Source: Sclerurus mexicanus (lineage: Eukaryota; Chordata; Aves; Passeriformes; Furnariidae). From it: 64,000 bases of DNA. The notes under the pieces are model-generated. The model did no database searches, was not told the DNA's origin, and saw only the letters and a list, made by a program, of their open reading frames with translations. Every line of letters begins with the position of its first letter. Positions within the stretch are counted from its first letter, which is position 1. Position numbers and translations under genes: made by a program. The DNA lies in the NCBI GenBank assembly GCA_013396755.1, contig VWZF01002590.1, positions 471,272 through 535,271 of the forward strand. Direction: 5' to 3'. Of this stretch, positions 1 through 61,720 are shown piece after piece.

Positions 1-3000
1 TTCCACTTCAGAAGCACTCAGTGGTGAAGAGACTGCTCCTTCATGGTTTTGCTCATTTTATCCAGACCCTTTGCTTGGAGGCAGTACCTGGTAGTGCCCT
101 AAGAAGAGACTGGCAGAAACAGGAGCATGAAAACCATGAACTTCTACCAGTAAGTTTACTAGTTTGCCTTTTTCTGCTTTTATTTACCAGAAGGAGCACA
201 CACAGAGACCAATTACTGTATCCACCCTGTTTTTGTATTTTTCTAATCATTTACTGCTGTTGTAATGCAGGACTCTGATAGGCCTTAGGTATGAAGAAGC
301 TGAACTTCTAAAAAAATTCTTATTAATTGTACTAGGCTGGGCTTTTTCCAAAGCTCACCCCTGTTCCTGCTGGATAAGCTTATTCTCTGAAGTGATGGAG
401 TAATGGCCAGTGGTGAAATCAGTGAAACAACTCACTGCTACTTGAGGGAAAAACTCCAGTCAAAGGTGGAATTTTCACAACTACACTTCATCAGAATGTC
501 AGATCAGGGGTTTAACTGGCAGGACCAGTGATCTGTAATAACATGAGCCTGTCTTTACTGGAAAGCTCCAGGGCTCTTCTATGAAAACTTACAGAAATGA
601 GATAGCATGGACAGTTGCAAGTCTACATGTTTAAAATTAAATGTTAATTTACAGTGGTATCAGCTTTCCAAAACTTATTTATTCTGAAAGATTTGAAATG
701 TAGATTGGAAAAGAAAACTTGCACATTAGTATGACCCCCCTAGACAGCAGAAATACCATCTACTACAGAGATTCTCCAAACATTTAACTCTTCAGTTACT
801 AAGAAAAGATGTGGTCTCGGATAGCTGATAACAGCAAGAAACACCCAAATAGCCCTCCCCTGAAATGCAGTGACACCAGTTCACAGGGGCCTCTGCCCAG
901 GCCCAGGGAGGTACCTGAGCCCTTCAGGAACAGAGGGCACCCTGACCCAGCAGGTTTAAACTCGACGCAGCCAAGAACGAACTGCTGCTCCAGACCAGGG
1001 CTCACAGAGAAAATGGCTCTGGGTTGGCTGCAGTCCTAATTAAATTGCAATCCACAACAGGGTCTATGACACAGCAGCTGTGGGAAAAACCGATTAAAAG
1101 CCTCCACACATTATCCCAAGGGGCCCATCTATAGCTGTGCTTTTAACTTAACTGCAGATATTCTCTGTTTAAATTCCAGATCTGCTACAATCTTTCCATA
1201 CGACTAGGACTCCTGGACCTTGCACTTTGTTTCTGCAACATAAACATATGGATACTAATTTCAGATTTCTTTTTAAATAACGTAATTACATTGATATGAA
1301 ATGCTGTAATCAAAAGAACACAGTATCTCACTACATTTTATCTTGAAGCCTCACTGTAACACAAGAGAAAAAGGTTAAGCTTACCCAAATTTGTACTCAA
1401 ATCTTTGAGCCCACTAAGGTTGGACCAGGTGCTGTAGCCTGAACAGAAGCAGTGTGCAAAACACTTAGATGAGTGGCACTAGCTGTTCCTCCAGCCTACC
1501 TCTCTCTACCTCTTCTCAACATGGTCAAGGACCTCAGACCTTGTGAAGAGGTCAAACAGACTGAAGTGTTTTAGAAATCCTAAGCACAGGGAAGGTTTGC
1601 ACAAGAAAAAGTCTATCTCGACTTGTTTGTTCCTGCTAAGTGTTCAGATATTTATGTATGTATGTTTAAACACTTCTATTTCATGCAGCAAACCTTCACA
1701 TCTCAAACTCTAAGACATTTTTCTCTGCCAGACCCAGCAATCAAGAGACATCTTCAGAGCTGGATGACACTGGTTTCAGCCAGGAGCCTATTACAAACAC
1801 GCCCCAGCACACCACTTGGTCCACACATCCCAGGACACCAGTCATGTCATTACAGAAAAATGCTCCTTGGTTGCTATTCACATCTCACAAACACCCAGGG
1901 CCTGCTGCTACCGCCTCACCACACACTGACCTCTGATTATTTTTAAAACTTGCCTCTTAAGGAGAGAAAAAAGCTGTGGTTGTGCAGAATCCTATCAGCA
2001 GCAGTGCCTGCAAACCGATACAGATTTCCAAGGAAAATGAACAGGTAAAAGGCCTGTGTTTGGGACCAAGTTCATCTTTGGTTTGGAGAGCTGACGAATG
2101 CAGTTTTCCTTCCCAGGCAACTCCCAGAAGCTTGAACACCAAGCATGCAGTGTGCTAAAGAAACAAGGGCATATTCTTGCAACTTGGTAATTTTACAAGG
2201 CATTTGGGAAGGAAGCTGTTAAAAATATGTTTCTGATTATAATAAGTAATTTTTTTAATACCTCAAAGATTTACTCTGAAAGAACCTTTTGAGAACACTT
2301 TAAAAAAAAATACCGAAGTACAAACTTTAAATATCCAAAGAATGATAGTGGTGCACTTTTTAAGAAACACTTAAATACTTAACAGGTGAAGTAGGAAGAG
2401 AGTATTTCAGAGAACATTTAATATGAAACCTTTTGGAACTTCCATCGAATACAGATTTACATCATTTATCAGAACACTTTTTCAGTTCAGACAACAAAGT
2501 GCACTGCCGGGTGAAAAAAATACATTTGGAGGAGTGCTTAAAACGTAGGAAGTGAAAGGATAGGTGACCATTCACCTGAGAAAGTACAATGACTGCCCTG
2601 AAATGTCTTATTGCTATTACAAAATGGAGTTTTCATGGAAAAAACCATACTGAGCAGCACAGGCACGGGCAGAGCACTGAAAGCCAACTGAACTCCGGTA
2701 GCACCTGGAGTTCTCAAGCCATGGCATGATACAGAATATACAGAGAGTAAAATGTAAATTCAGGAATATTTACTACACTTAACAACTATGATTACCCTTT
2801 AAACTAGCATAATCAATATCAATGCTTAGGGGGAAAGAGAGGGGAAGTCTGCTGCCTTCACAGACTACAGATCACAAGAACTAACTTGCAAAATATTAAA
2901 GGACTTTGCATTTTCACCTCGGGTCAAATCTGAACTGTGTACTATGAGTAACTATTAGCTCACTGCAAATTTAAAATGCAAATTTAGGCTCCAGTTTAAA

Positions 3001-3589
3001 GCACATGTTAAGTACATGCTTAAGTGCTTCACTGAAATATAACCACAAAACATTAATACAAAAAGTCAAGTAGATAACGTGGGATATTATCTACACAAGT
3101 CCTCGATGAAATAAACCGAGTATCAGTAGGAAACAGTGCATGAAGAAATCTCTTCATTCTAATTTGCAAAATCAGATCCGGCTCACTGCGGTGATGGTTA
3201 AAAAGTGGGGACTATCCCAGAGCAGCTTCACATCCTACCGAAAGCTAGCTGGCCATCAGAGGGTTCATCAAGGGCGGCTTTCCACACTGCATGTTAACAG
3301 AGGACAGTGGATTCTCTCAGCAGCAGGAGCCAGACACACAACTGGCACAGAGCCATCAAAAGCAACACAATCAGAGCCAAGGGGAAGCACGCTGGAAGGG
3401 AGCTGCGAGGAGAAGTTTTAACTGCTACTGCCTATGGCTGTAGTTCAGCAAGTTGGGGCTTTACAACGCAGGGAGATCAGCAGCCAATTTGATCCCCATT
3501 TTTGGGTTTCAATAGTGTGTGTGCCCAGGACGACGGGACAGCACTGCCCTACCTGCAGCAAGACCTCAGAGCAGCACCGACTGGGATGT
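1..3589. other. Region downstream of MARK3, no gene recognised
   Basis: I see no recognisable coding exon here. Open frames are short (107 codons at most) and overlap on both strands. In mammals CKB lies convergently downstream of MARK3, but no creatine kinase motif is visible, so it is presumably beyond the left edge or not syntenic. A weak exon-like segment at 66-149 (plus) is discussed under findings. A second minus-strand AATAAA is at 678-683. Confidence 0.6.
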
Positions 3590-4544
3590 GGCGGCTTGCA
3601 GCGAAGTACGGCCTTTATTTGAGAGCCCCTTTGTGCTTTGTATCAGTCTGACCTAGTCTGAGGTGGAAAACTTGCTCTGAAAGAAAGTCACTAGTCAGCA
3701 ATTAGTATCTCCTTTTAGACCGCCCCATTCCCCAGAGGAAGGGGGAACAACAGAGAAGTGTTCTTAGCTGCGATCAATACCCACAAGCCAAAAGGACAAA
3801 GATACAATTTTAGTAGTTTAGCAAAAGCAGAAGAATGGAAGTGTTTACCCAAATATTAATGCACAAATTAACTACATTATTAAAATTTGATTCAGACTTA
3901 AATAATAAATAGGTGGGCAAAATATAATGCAAGACTTACTCAGTAAAAGTGAATTTTTAATAATCTCATGAGATCTACTTAGAAAACAGGACTAATAATG
4001 TTCACAACCGTAAATCCAAACCCTTCACACACTTTTTTTTTCTTAACACAGCAGTGAACTGTAAACCTGCATTTACTGGTTATCGCTTCAGTCATTTTAA
4101 ATATTAACTCAAGTGTTTCCTCCTTGGCCATTTCAATTTTTAGCACCAAAATTAGCCCAAAAAGAGGTACTGGTACAGCTTGATGTTGTAAATGAATTGT
4201 TTACATAGAATACTTTATATATTACACACATACTGTACATTCACACATCCACACAAACAGGAGGCATATTTAAATGAATATATTCTGTGTTTCAATTTGT
4301 TGTCAAAGAGCAATGGAAATAAAGCAGAAGGGGTAATATTTTACATAGTAGGCAACTTTAATGCTGTAGTGCACTTATAAAAAAGTCCAACTCTCCCTCC
4401 CAGCTCAGCAGCTTTTTTTTTTTTAATATCACTATTCGGAAGGATGCAGAAGTTATTGCCTAAATGTTATTCTATACATTTCCATCGGAATTCTCAAAAA
4501 CACTTGAAATTGCTAACTAATTTACAACTTAACTATTTTTCTTG
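3590..4544 (-). other. MARK3: Probable MARK3 3' UTR
   Basis: This AT-rich, non-coding sequence directly follows the TAA stop. The first canonical AATAAA I see on the minus strand after the stop is at 3619-3614, which would give a 3' UTR of about 950 nt. The exact cleavage site is inferred. Poly-T and poly-A runs (4412-4424, 4031-4039) sit inside it. A longer UTR using a more distal signal (683-678) cannot be excluded. Confidence 0.5.
3614..3619 (-). terminator. Candidate polyadenylation signal AATAAA for MARK3
   Basis: A canonical hexamer on the minus strand, about 930 nt after the stop codon. It is followed within 20-45 nt by sequence with GT-containing stretches (GTCGGTGCTG), as expected downstream of a cleavage site. 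Usage is inferred. Confidence 0.5.
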
Positions 4545-52037
<47,493 letters not shown>

Positions 52038-55000
52038 CTGCAACGAAACATACACAGATAAGGCTGAGAAACTAAGACAAAACACGTAAATGAGAAGCAC
52101 ACAACATTCAAAAACGTTAGCAATGTCTTTGAAGAAACCTTCAAAGGATCCAACTTGAACTATGGAGTCACAGTGAACTTTGCTCTGACGGGGACAATAA
52201 AGAGGTTCCCAGTTTATTACACAATATCCATGTCATCACCTGGTAAAGACCAAGTGGAACATCACCTGAACTGCAGCAACAGTTGAGCATTTTTAGGAAT
52301 TTACATGGACTGCCAGACGAGTTACAAACCATGGAGGTGTTTGGTATTCCCATTCGCATTACTGTGCTAACTAGTGCAGGAAAGCCTTTGGAAAGGAAAT
52401 ACAAATAAAACTTTTCCAAGGGCACAAAATGTTAACGCTTACTGGACAACTTAATACTACTGAAAATACAATAAAAGATTTTTTTCCCCCCCTTCTTGTA
52501 CTATACTAGTGTTCCTACAAAATCATATGACTGAAAATACCCAGGACAGCCTGCAGAACTAGGGAAGAAATCTCACCTAATGTACAGAAATCTGATACTG
52601 ATAGGCTGCGAACCAGTTACAAAGATCTCAGACACTGCAATCTGTTAAGTTCCTTTCACTCGGCTTCCCTGAATAGCTACAATTGCCAAAATGAATGGGC
52701 ATATATCATAGTCTTTATTCATTAGATCACATGGTTAAGATTCAAGTATTTTTTCATTTCCTGACAGTCTGTTTATGAAAGAGCAGGTCTCCTTATGTTC
52801 TTAAATCATGGCTGAGGCCTATAGACCAAACTAATTAAAGTACTAGTTAGAATGCTCAGTAGCCTGCAAATGGGGACCAAATATCTGGCTCCACCAAAGA
52901 TGACGCATTAAATTCAGAGTCAACCCAGAAACCCCAGGTCTTGCTCTTCTACTACTCCTCCTCTTGCTGAAACCCAATGGGGACAACCAAGGAACTGGCA
53001 TACAGAAACATTTAGTCTGAAACTCACTGTAGCATGAAGATGAGATCATACCTCAAGAGCTAACAACCACAGTACAGGCACAAATGAACAAATCCATGCT
53101 TGCATGACACTTGGCAAGTATCACACTATTTAATAACCTGATGTAACCTTGTGACCATATACTCTGGCATCCTAGGTTCCTTGGTTTGTTAACTTGAGTG
53201 CAACAGCTGTGATCAAATTATTTTTAAAAGCACATTCATTTAATTTAAGAACTACTACTGACAGAAGTCCGTGGCAACTCTCAGAAAATTGTTTCAATAG
53301 TTGTTATTTTAAAAAACACATACAGTGTGGTGCATATAATGTTTTAGTATCAATTTGCCTTTATCCTCTCTTTACTGAGTGGCTACTGCATTGACACTAC
53401 ATTTCTACATCCCACAAGATACTATTTTCTGTGATCACAATACCCCTTGCTTTAATAAGTGATAGGTATATTGAACTTCTTTAACATGCTGCTGTAAGAA
53501 TGACTAAAGACAAGGAAACCTTTCCTGTACTTGCGTCCAGAACCCTCTCCTGTTTTTCAAACATCTCTTTGTGGGGTTCATGCTAGACATGGCCATGCCA
53601 TACCAGCAGCAGGTGCAATAGGACTAAACACAGACTGCATCTTCTGTTCAACACCCCACTGATTTTATATGGGCAGAACTACCCTTTTGGCAGAAGACCA
53701 TCCGTAACTGACCACCAACACTGACCCTCACTCTTTTTTTAAGAGTTATTGCTTCCCATTCCCTTCGCACAACATGACTTTCATTCCTGGATCCTTACAT
53801 GCACGATTGCGCATTTGGCTGAAGGGAAACACAGAGTTTCCTTTCACACAAGTTATTGAATGTTCCTGATGATTTGCCCACCCTGCCCTATTTCATATTC
53901 TAGCAATCTTTATCCTAGTTTTCAGGAGCAAGAGTAGACACTCCTTCCCAACCACTAATAACTGGCACAAGAACAAGAAGCACACCTGTAACAATATCCA
54001 GTAAAACTTCAAGTCTTGATAACAATTCAATGTTCTCAACAATATTCTGAGACCTACAACAATTGGGTGTTTATAAATCAGTAATTCTCAAGGAGAAGAC
54101 GACCAGACACTAGCGGAAAGAACTACTGAAGCCACTGAAATCCTGTATCAACAATTTCAGTATTTTGCATGTCCTTAACGTCAGACCAGTGCTGGTTGTT
54201 CAGGCCATCTTAGTCACTCCTGTGTGTACTGGCAATGCAATGCCAATCCTCTATACTTCACTAAACTTTGACTTCTAACAAACCTTGCAACACACAATGC
54301 AGAGAACTTCTCTGTCAGCTCCTTTCGTACCTTCTAGTATCAAATTATTCAGACCAGCTAGAAAAAAGCAGCAACTGCTGATGCTAGATGCCAACATCCT
54401 CCTTCACTGCTGCCTGTGGTGACCATGGACTGGGATGTTTTGTACATGGCCATGAGGATATTTCTTGGATATATCAGAGGAAGGCTGACTTCAAGTACAG
54501 CATCCCAGGAATACAACTGTACTTCTTACACTGAACTACACTGAGCTAGTAACTCAGTATTGATCAGAACTACTCAGACTACAGCCCTTCCACACCAGGC
54601 ACTTGGCACAGGTGAACCAGCTGGCTTCAGCAGGAGCCAGCCTGCCTCCCAGCAGGGCTTGCTGGCTTAGGCTCTCCAGCAGACAGATTCAGCAAACAGG
54701 CTGACTCTGAAAATAGAGTATCTGCTTCTGCACTGTCTTGTGCTTGGACTGATAACACCGTGTTAGTCCTGAGCCAGCCCATGAGGCAGCTCAGATGTGG
54801 GCATCAGGTACCACATATTCCCAACCCAGAGAACATGTGTACAACTTACTCAGAACTGATCTTTCTCATATCCTACTTAATATAAGCAGTATCAGGCAAA
54901 ACAAAGATCTCTATACTAACAAACTCTATTCCACATAGCAAACCACTCAGTTAATATATCTTGAGAGCTTCACTGTCCTCTGTTGAGAAATGACTTCTTG

Positions 55001-58000
55001 TGTCCTATCATTTTTTTCCCCACACTTCCTAGTTTTGCATTTAAAGGGCAGATTTAACAGCTCATCTGGACTAGGGTTGATAAACTGAACACAAGCTCCT
55101 TGTATGGAGGTTTGCATTTCCACCCTAACTCAGACTATTTCTTTTCAAGAATATGACCTTTTTGAGCTATGGTTTTTGAGTATCAAGCTGTGTGTTCCTA
55201 AGCAGTTCAGTTCTCTCCAACTGATTTGTTCATAACTGTGTTTTGTTCTGTAGAAATCCAGCCATTTGCAACCATATCTTATTTGGACTCTATTTCACTT
55301 CACAGAAATAAATCTATCAGCAAGTCCTTCCTCTGTCAGATATATTATTACATTGAACAGAACCCAAGCATTGTAAAAACCACAGAAAACAGATTTTCCA
55401 TTTCAACATGGATTTTCTTTTGCATATGGAAATGAAGGAAGAACAACATAAGCTCAAAGTTGAGTGAGAGCGTTTCTCCTAACCAAGTAATTTTCAAGAA
55501 GCCATGATAGGTAGATGGGAAGCTAAACGGTGCAGGTGAAAAGCAAAATATAGGTGGTCCAGGAAAGGTTCAAATCACACACTGGCTGATATAGCACACA
55601 CTCAGGCACTTCCCAGGGCAGTTTCCTCAGCAAACAGATTAACAGCACCAATCTCAGCCTGGAGAAACAGTAATAGCATCCTCTGCTCTCCAACTTGAGA
55701 TGCAGGCCTTTTCCCAGGTAGACCCTTAACTCTGCTGATTCTGCCTCCCTCACTACACTGACTGCCAAAAACTCTCTTCAATTTCAGGCTTCTTTCCCAG
55801 GTCCACATTTATCTGGTTTCAAGAAGACAGGGTGTTTGCCTTAAAAACACTTAAAATAAGCATGTGTTTATCTGTGATGTGTTTCCATACATTGTGGTAG
55901 GTGAGCTGTATCTCCCAGAGGTACTTCTGTGTAAGAATAACACTTCTTAATGACACTCACCATGGCTGAGTGATTCCCAAAATATCTGCCTTTACACAAA
56001 GATCATAATGCTGTAGATAGAGAACTGAGACAAGGAGACTGGGTGCTTTGTACGACTTCAGGCTAGCCAGTCACCCCTTCTTTTAAAAGTCTCCTGAAAT
56101 CCACTCATGACAAGAAAGCACCTTCTTCCACATCTTGGCATGCGTTAGGTTTCATTTCAACGTCTTTTAAATTTTTAAAAGGTTTTGGTTTGGTTTTTTT
56201 GCATTATCTATTTTCAAGCCAACTAGACAACCCTTCTTATTAAAACAAAACATTTTCCTTCCCACCTCCCAGCTCCACCCTGTTATTACTCTGCCCAGAA
56301 GGAAATGGGAGTAAAACATCTTCATTTGTGAGAGACCCTACTGCAAGGGAGGGACTGAACCTAAGACCAACTATATTTGGAACACAACACAAAACCCACC
56401 TTTTCGCAAAAGCCTTCCCCCAATGATGAGCCGACATCCTTTCATAGCCAGATAATGATTAGCATGAAGAGAAAGAAAAAGAAAAGGAAAAAAAGTAAAA
56501 AGCAAATGAAGTATGAAGGTGTCAACAACTGAAATCTTTTTGGTAGATGTTAGTCTTATCCAGTATCTGTATGATGTCAGATATCTTAACATTAAAGCAT
56601 TAGAAACACACAGGGCAGAGGATGACTTGTATCAAAGTTCTTGAATTGACTAAGAAGATGCCAACAGTTGAGAAGAACCTGGAAGAGACAGAATCTGATA
56701 TCCATTTGAAGAGTTGCAAAACAGTAAGAAATCAGAATGTCCAAGACCTGCAAAAATCCATGTTTATTTACAGAAAGTAGGGAATAGTTTCTAAAGCAGG
56801 GAGGAAAAACTGCATCAACTTTTTTTCTTAAAGCATTTTTAATACAATAGTGAAAACTACCTTCTCACCAGCCAAAATGAACTAATAAAATTTAATTGTA
56901 CAAAAATCTCTAGGAATGCTTATTACCTTAGCTGTTACCTCATCTCTGTATGAAATACTACAAAGTGATATTATAAAATTTCTTGGAAAGCTCTCAGACC
57001 AGTAACAATCATGACAGCCTCATTCAATTCAGCATTTTTAATTATACTAAGAAAAAATTGTACTTAAAACCTATACATCACAATGTTAATAATGTAAGCA
57101 TTCCAGGACATGATGTACATTTGACACACTGACTGCTTCATTACCTTAATCTGGCCACACAATATATAAATACATGGTAATTTCTGGCTGTGCTGTCTCC
57201 AACAAAACTCTTATTTATAGAAAAACTTATCAGGAAAGATACCACAGTTTTTTAAAGATTCAAAAACATTTTAAATGAAACATGCAAAGACAAAATTTCA
57301 CTGCAGCCCTTCCTAACAATGTGTTGTATTTTACTTCCCATTTATCATTAACGTCTTTAAGAACACACAGACTGCTGAGTACTATTCAGTGTAAGAGAAA
57401 AAAGGTAGCCCTAAGGATATTCACAGAGGTAGCATCTTACTGAGCAGAGCTATCCCTGTAACAGCACAGCAGGGCACCCTGTGACTGCTGACAAAGGAAT
57501 TCTACTGGAAAGTCAAAACAGAGACTTACATTTCTGGCAACCACCAAGAGGTGTCACAGCAAACACTCAACCACAATTGTTTATATACCAGTTACTGCTC
57601 TGGGAATCCCTAAGTCAACCTACATTATACAATACTGCATTATTTTCCTAGATGATAAAATAGGAACATATCAGGTGAAGACGGCCTGTACTTGTCCCGA
57701 TTTTACTTCCCTCCTACCACTGACCAGGGCACAAATCGGGACATAGAGCAAGGTGGATTTTGTCAGATCCAGTATGTACATGCTGATGTTTGCATAACCA
57801 ATTATTTTCTTCCAGTGCATATAATTAAAAGGCAGTTTTTAGAGTAGCTACATAATCAGTCTTAAGGGTAAACAGTCATGGCTTCCATCTTCCAAAATTT
57901 TAAATGCTCTCCTACAAAGAAAAATGCTTCCCAATGTGGCACTAAAGTTATCAATCCATGAGGGCAGATTTATTCCCTGAAATGGGCTACACCCCTACCA

Positions 58001-59197
58001 TTATGAATGCTGTGATCGAGTGGAACAACTGAAAGGGTCAGAATTCAGCAAGGGAGACAAGTGGATCTTTTAAATATAAAATAGATGTTAAGGGAGAGAA
58101 AACACTAATTTGGATGTTCCATTGTCAAAAGGGGAAAATTTTATTGAGCCTGTCATAGTATTAATTCATGTAACTGGTATGACACTTCATGAAAATGAGT
58201 GGTTAGTTTAATTAGGTCGTATCTGTCAAACAACCAGTTTAAAGGGAGAACCTGAAGAGTAAATAGTCTTTAGCACACATAAACTATACCTCTTTGACAC
58301 ACACTCCTAATTCTTCCAAACCTCAGCAGGAAATAAAGGAAAAAACCAGGAATAATACTCATGACACAGCAGCTCCAGCTCAAACCGAGCACAGTGATGC
58401 AACTTCCTATACTGGGCAGCCTGATGGAGATGGACAGTACAGACACAGGACACTTTCAGCTGGCAGAGGGAGCATTGCTACCCAAAGCAACACTTGCACA
58501 CTCACAGTTCTGGCCACTGACCAGTGGCGGAGCTGCAGTGAGAATTGCTAGTGACAAACACACCAATGCCCTGAAGATCAGAGTGGGAAAGTGGCAACAA
58601 CCAAGCATTAAGCCTTCAGCGAAAGAAAGATGGTCTCCTTTGCAGACACAGAAGGTCTGGCTCAAGAGTCCTTTTAGTGTAAAACCACTACAGCCTCTGT
58701 GATGTGTTTGACATCATTTAGTTCATACTCTATACAGCATATGAAAGAGAGTGAATCTGTAATTCCATGATTAGCACTGAACAACACAACAGTGAAGAAA
58801 TCCTGCTTATATAATCAAAAAGATAAGTCTGGTGCCGGTTAGAAAAGCTCTTTAAAAGCTCTTTTGTTGCTTCACATTATCAAGATCTGACATTCATCAT
58901 ATCTTTCCAGCCAAAGTTTCTTTACTGCTGATTAAAATGGATATTTATTGACATCAGCCTGGGGAATAATAGCTTAAGAGCCAACCATATTCTATTCTTC
59001 ATCAACAATACTGCCAACTAAGTTGTTTCCAGAATCATCACTGTCAGTAATTACATCCTAAACAAAAAAAAAAAACCCAAAAAAACAACCCTCACAGTTG
59101 GTTTTCAAAGACCATTGAGGTTGCAGACAGAAAACTTTGTTTAGGCTTTAACCCTGCAGGAATAAATTTTATTTGAAAGTCAATTTCTGTTTAGCTG

Positions 59198-59216
59198 TAT
59201 ATATACACACACACAT
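59198..59216. repeat. TA/CA dinucleotide run
   Basis: TATATATA passing into CACACACACA in MARK3 intron 1. Confidence 0.85.
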
Positions 59217-61329
59217 AGAGCTCAACAACTTGCTGCTTTATGGACCAAGAATTCATCTTAACCCAAAAGTGTTTCATCCAGCAGACTGACTTGAGCATTG
59301 CCACAGGTACATTCAGTATCAGGTTTTTATTTTAAGAGCAGTAAGCATTTATTTATCATATTTTATAAACATTTTAGTGGCAGATGATCTCCACACTAAG
59401 CAGAGCCAACCTTGATATGCCACGAGCCTAAAAAAAAAATGATGACCTCCATTTTTGATCTGGCTGACATCCATGAGGCAGCATTACTTGACTGAGAAGA
59501 AGAGGAAGTTGCAGACACATGCTACTTATATATCATATGAAATGGAGATCTGGAGAGACAAATGCCTCCACTCTTAGAATTCCTTTGACTTGAGTCACCT
59601 GAAACATGTTGTCAACAGGAACTGTCTGCTTACATCAACATGAATATGTCTTTTGACTAGAACTAAAATGGAGAATTGAGCAGGTAAGAATACCAGGTGA
59701 GTGGGTAAGAAAGGCTAGGAAATACCATATTCACTTTCCTTTCTTTTCTTTCAGTAATTTCTGTAGTTGTATTCTGCTTTTCAGACTGCTACTCCTAAGG
59801 CCACAATTAAAGTCACATTCAGTGGTGCTAATGAACTAAGTCTGACTTTTTAACGACTTCTGGACTGCAGTCTGTAGCCCAGCTATTCTGGATTACTGAA
59901 ATAATGGAAAAAGGGGAGCTAAGGAAAAAAAAAGGTTTTTTTCAGGAGCAGAACACCACAATTTGTGAAAGATGCATCATCATACTTGTATATCTGTTTG
60001 TAGTTGTGGCATAACTCAAGTTACCTTAGTCCTAGGCTGCTGCACTACAACTGGCTTAATTTAAACCAAAACAAAATAGTAAGAAGCATTTCTAGCCGTA
60101 TCCACCTGAATTGGACATTCCCATCCTCCTCTGTGCCAGTTATTTGCAGCCACACAGAGTGGGGATAAACCCAGTTTTCTTAAGGGTTTATTTCAGTCAG
60201 ATCAGAGCTGACCAGACCTGTCACGCAGCCCCACAGTAATTAGTGCCAGCACAAACTGCGGGTGGGAAGAGGCAGCTGAGGCTGATGCCCCCAGCAGCCT
60301 CCCATCAGTTCCAGCTGACTGAAACCAAATGATTGAACACCTCAGCACAGGCTGTTTAGCACAGCTGAAGAATTAAACTTCTCACTTTAAAATGTGAAAA
60401 TACTAACAGTCAGTGACTTGCAATGTCACTCAACCCCACCAGGTATTTTTTTGAGCACAAACCCAGTATCAGGCCTACCAGGTACCCCAGACAGTAAGAA
60501 ATGCACAAAAAAAAGCATTTTTCTGGTCTGTGAAAGTTCGGAACTAAAAAAATACATCCCAGATGAATTCCTAAAATATTTTTTATTTCCACTTATTCTG
60601 CCACCTTCACTTGATTTAATTCAAACCAGAACATTTATTACAACTGGTGAAATACATGGAAAAATGTAGATGGTCCTGTAGAAGAAAATCTATCAGAACT
60701 CTTGGCCACAGGAACACTTCTCAGCCCCTTCTTTAAAAAAACCCCATAGGATTTCATGCCACGGAAGAAAGCATTCTGATTACAGATCTATTTGTAATAG
60801 GAGAAGACTGATAAATAATACATAGAACAATGCAAGCTTGCATATTGTCTGCAAATGCTCTAATGCATTTCATAGTTAATTGGTAATAAACCAAGACATA
60901 CTGCACTAACCTTCACAGTATTTCAAAATTACATTTTTGTACCAAACCCTGCCTTTACTAACCTTTCAAAACTGAATTAAAAAAAAAAAAAAGGTGATGC
61001 TTCTGCTGCACAGAATCCTTTTGTATAGTCTTGTGCTAGCACAGCTGCCATCATGCTGGCATTTTTCAACAGCAAATTTTTCACATTAGGCACAGTCATG
61101 GAGATAAGAGTATATTTTAGTCTTGCTTTACCTCAAATTAAATTTTTAATTCAGATTGGCCTGCAGAATCAACATATTCAAAGCAGTTACCTTTTCTTCC
61201 CCAAAAGAATACAGCTGTGCAACATAAAGGTTTTAAACTGTTTAGTCCAAGATTTTTCTTTTCTATGTCACGCTTTAAAGAAATTAAAAACTCTTCCAAC
61301 TTCCACAGAACCTGTATTTCCTTGTTTCT

Positions 61330-61720
61330 ATCTATAGTTTGCTATCATCTTCCTACTCTCTGAATATTTTTTTTAATGAATAGTTGTCCTGCTCCTCACT
61401 ATCTTGGTCCTTCTGCTCCTATTTCTTTGTCAGTGGTTGCCCTCCATCCTGCCATACGCACATTCCTCTGTGACTCCTCTTATTTTTTGTTTTCCACCAT
61501 CTATCTTCTTTTCCCATTGTGTTTCCACACTTCTCCTCCATTTTCTCTCCCTTCCTTCTCATCACTAAAAGAGCAGGTTTACTCATTCTTCTGTCATCTG
61601 AAGTCCTTTTTCTGCATCTACCCTGCCTCCCATGATGAAGGAGGTCTCTACTCTCTCTCCTGCTTTTTCTCTCACATGCAGGACATATTTCTGAAGAAGA
61701 CAGAAAAGATCTGATCCTCT
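61330..61720. repeat. Pyrimidine-rich tract
   Basis: The plus strand is strongly T/C-rich here (CTCCTC, TTCTTTTCCC, TTCTCTCCCTTCCTTCTC) over roughly 390 nt, so the MARK3 transcript strand is purine-rich. The open frames on either strand here follow from the composition and are not called as genes. Confidence 0.6.

Noticed and set aside
1..3589. Search for CKB, the mammalian downstream neighbour
   Set aside because: No creatine kinase signature was seen on either strand, so the gene is not annotated.
58294..58702. Two overlapping plus-strand frames (85 and 113 codons) in intron 1
   Set aside because: No family resemblance and an unremarkable context. Most likely chance frames.
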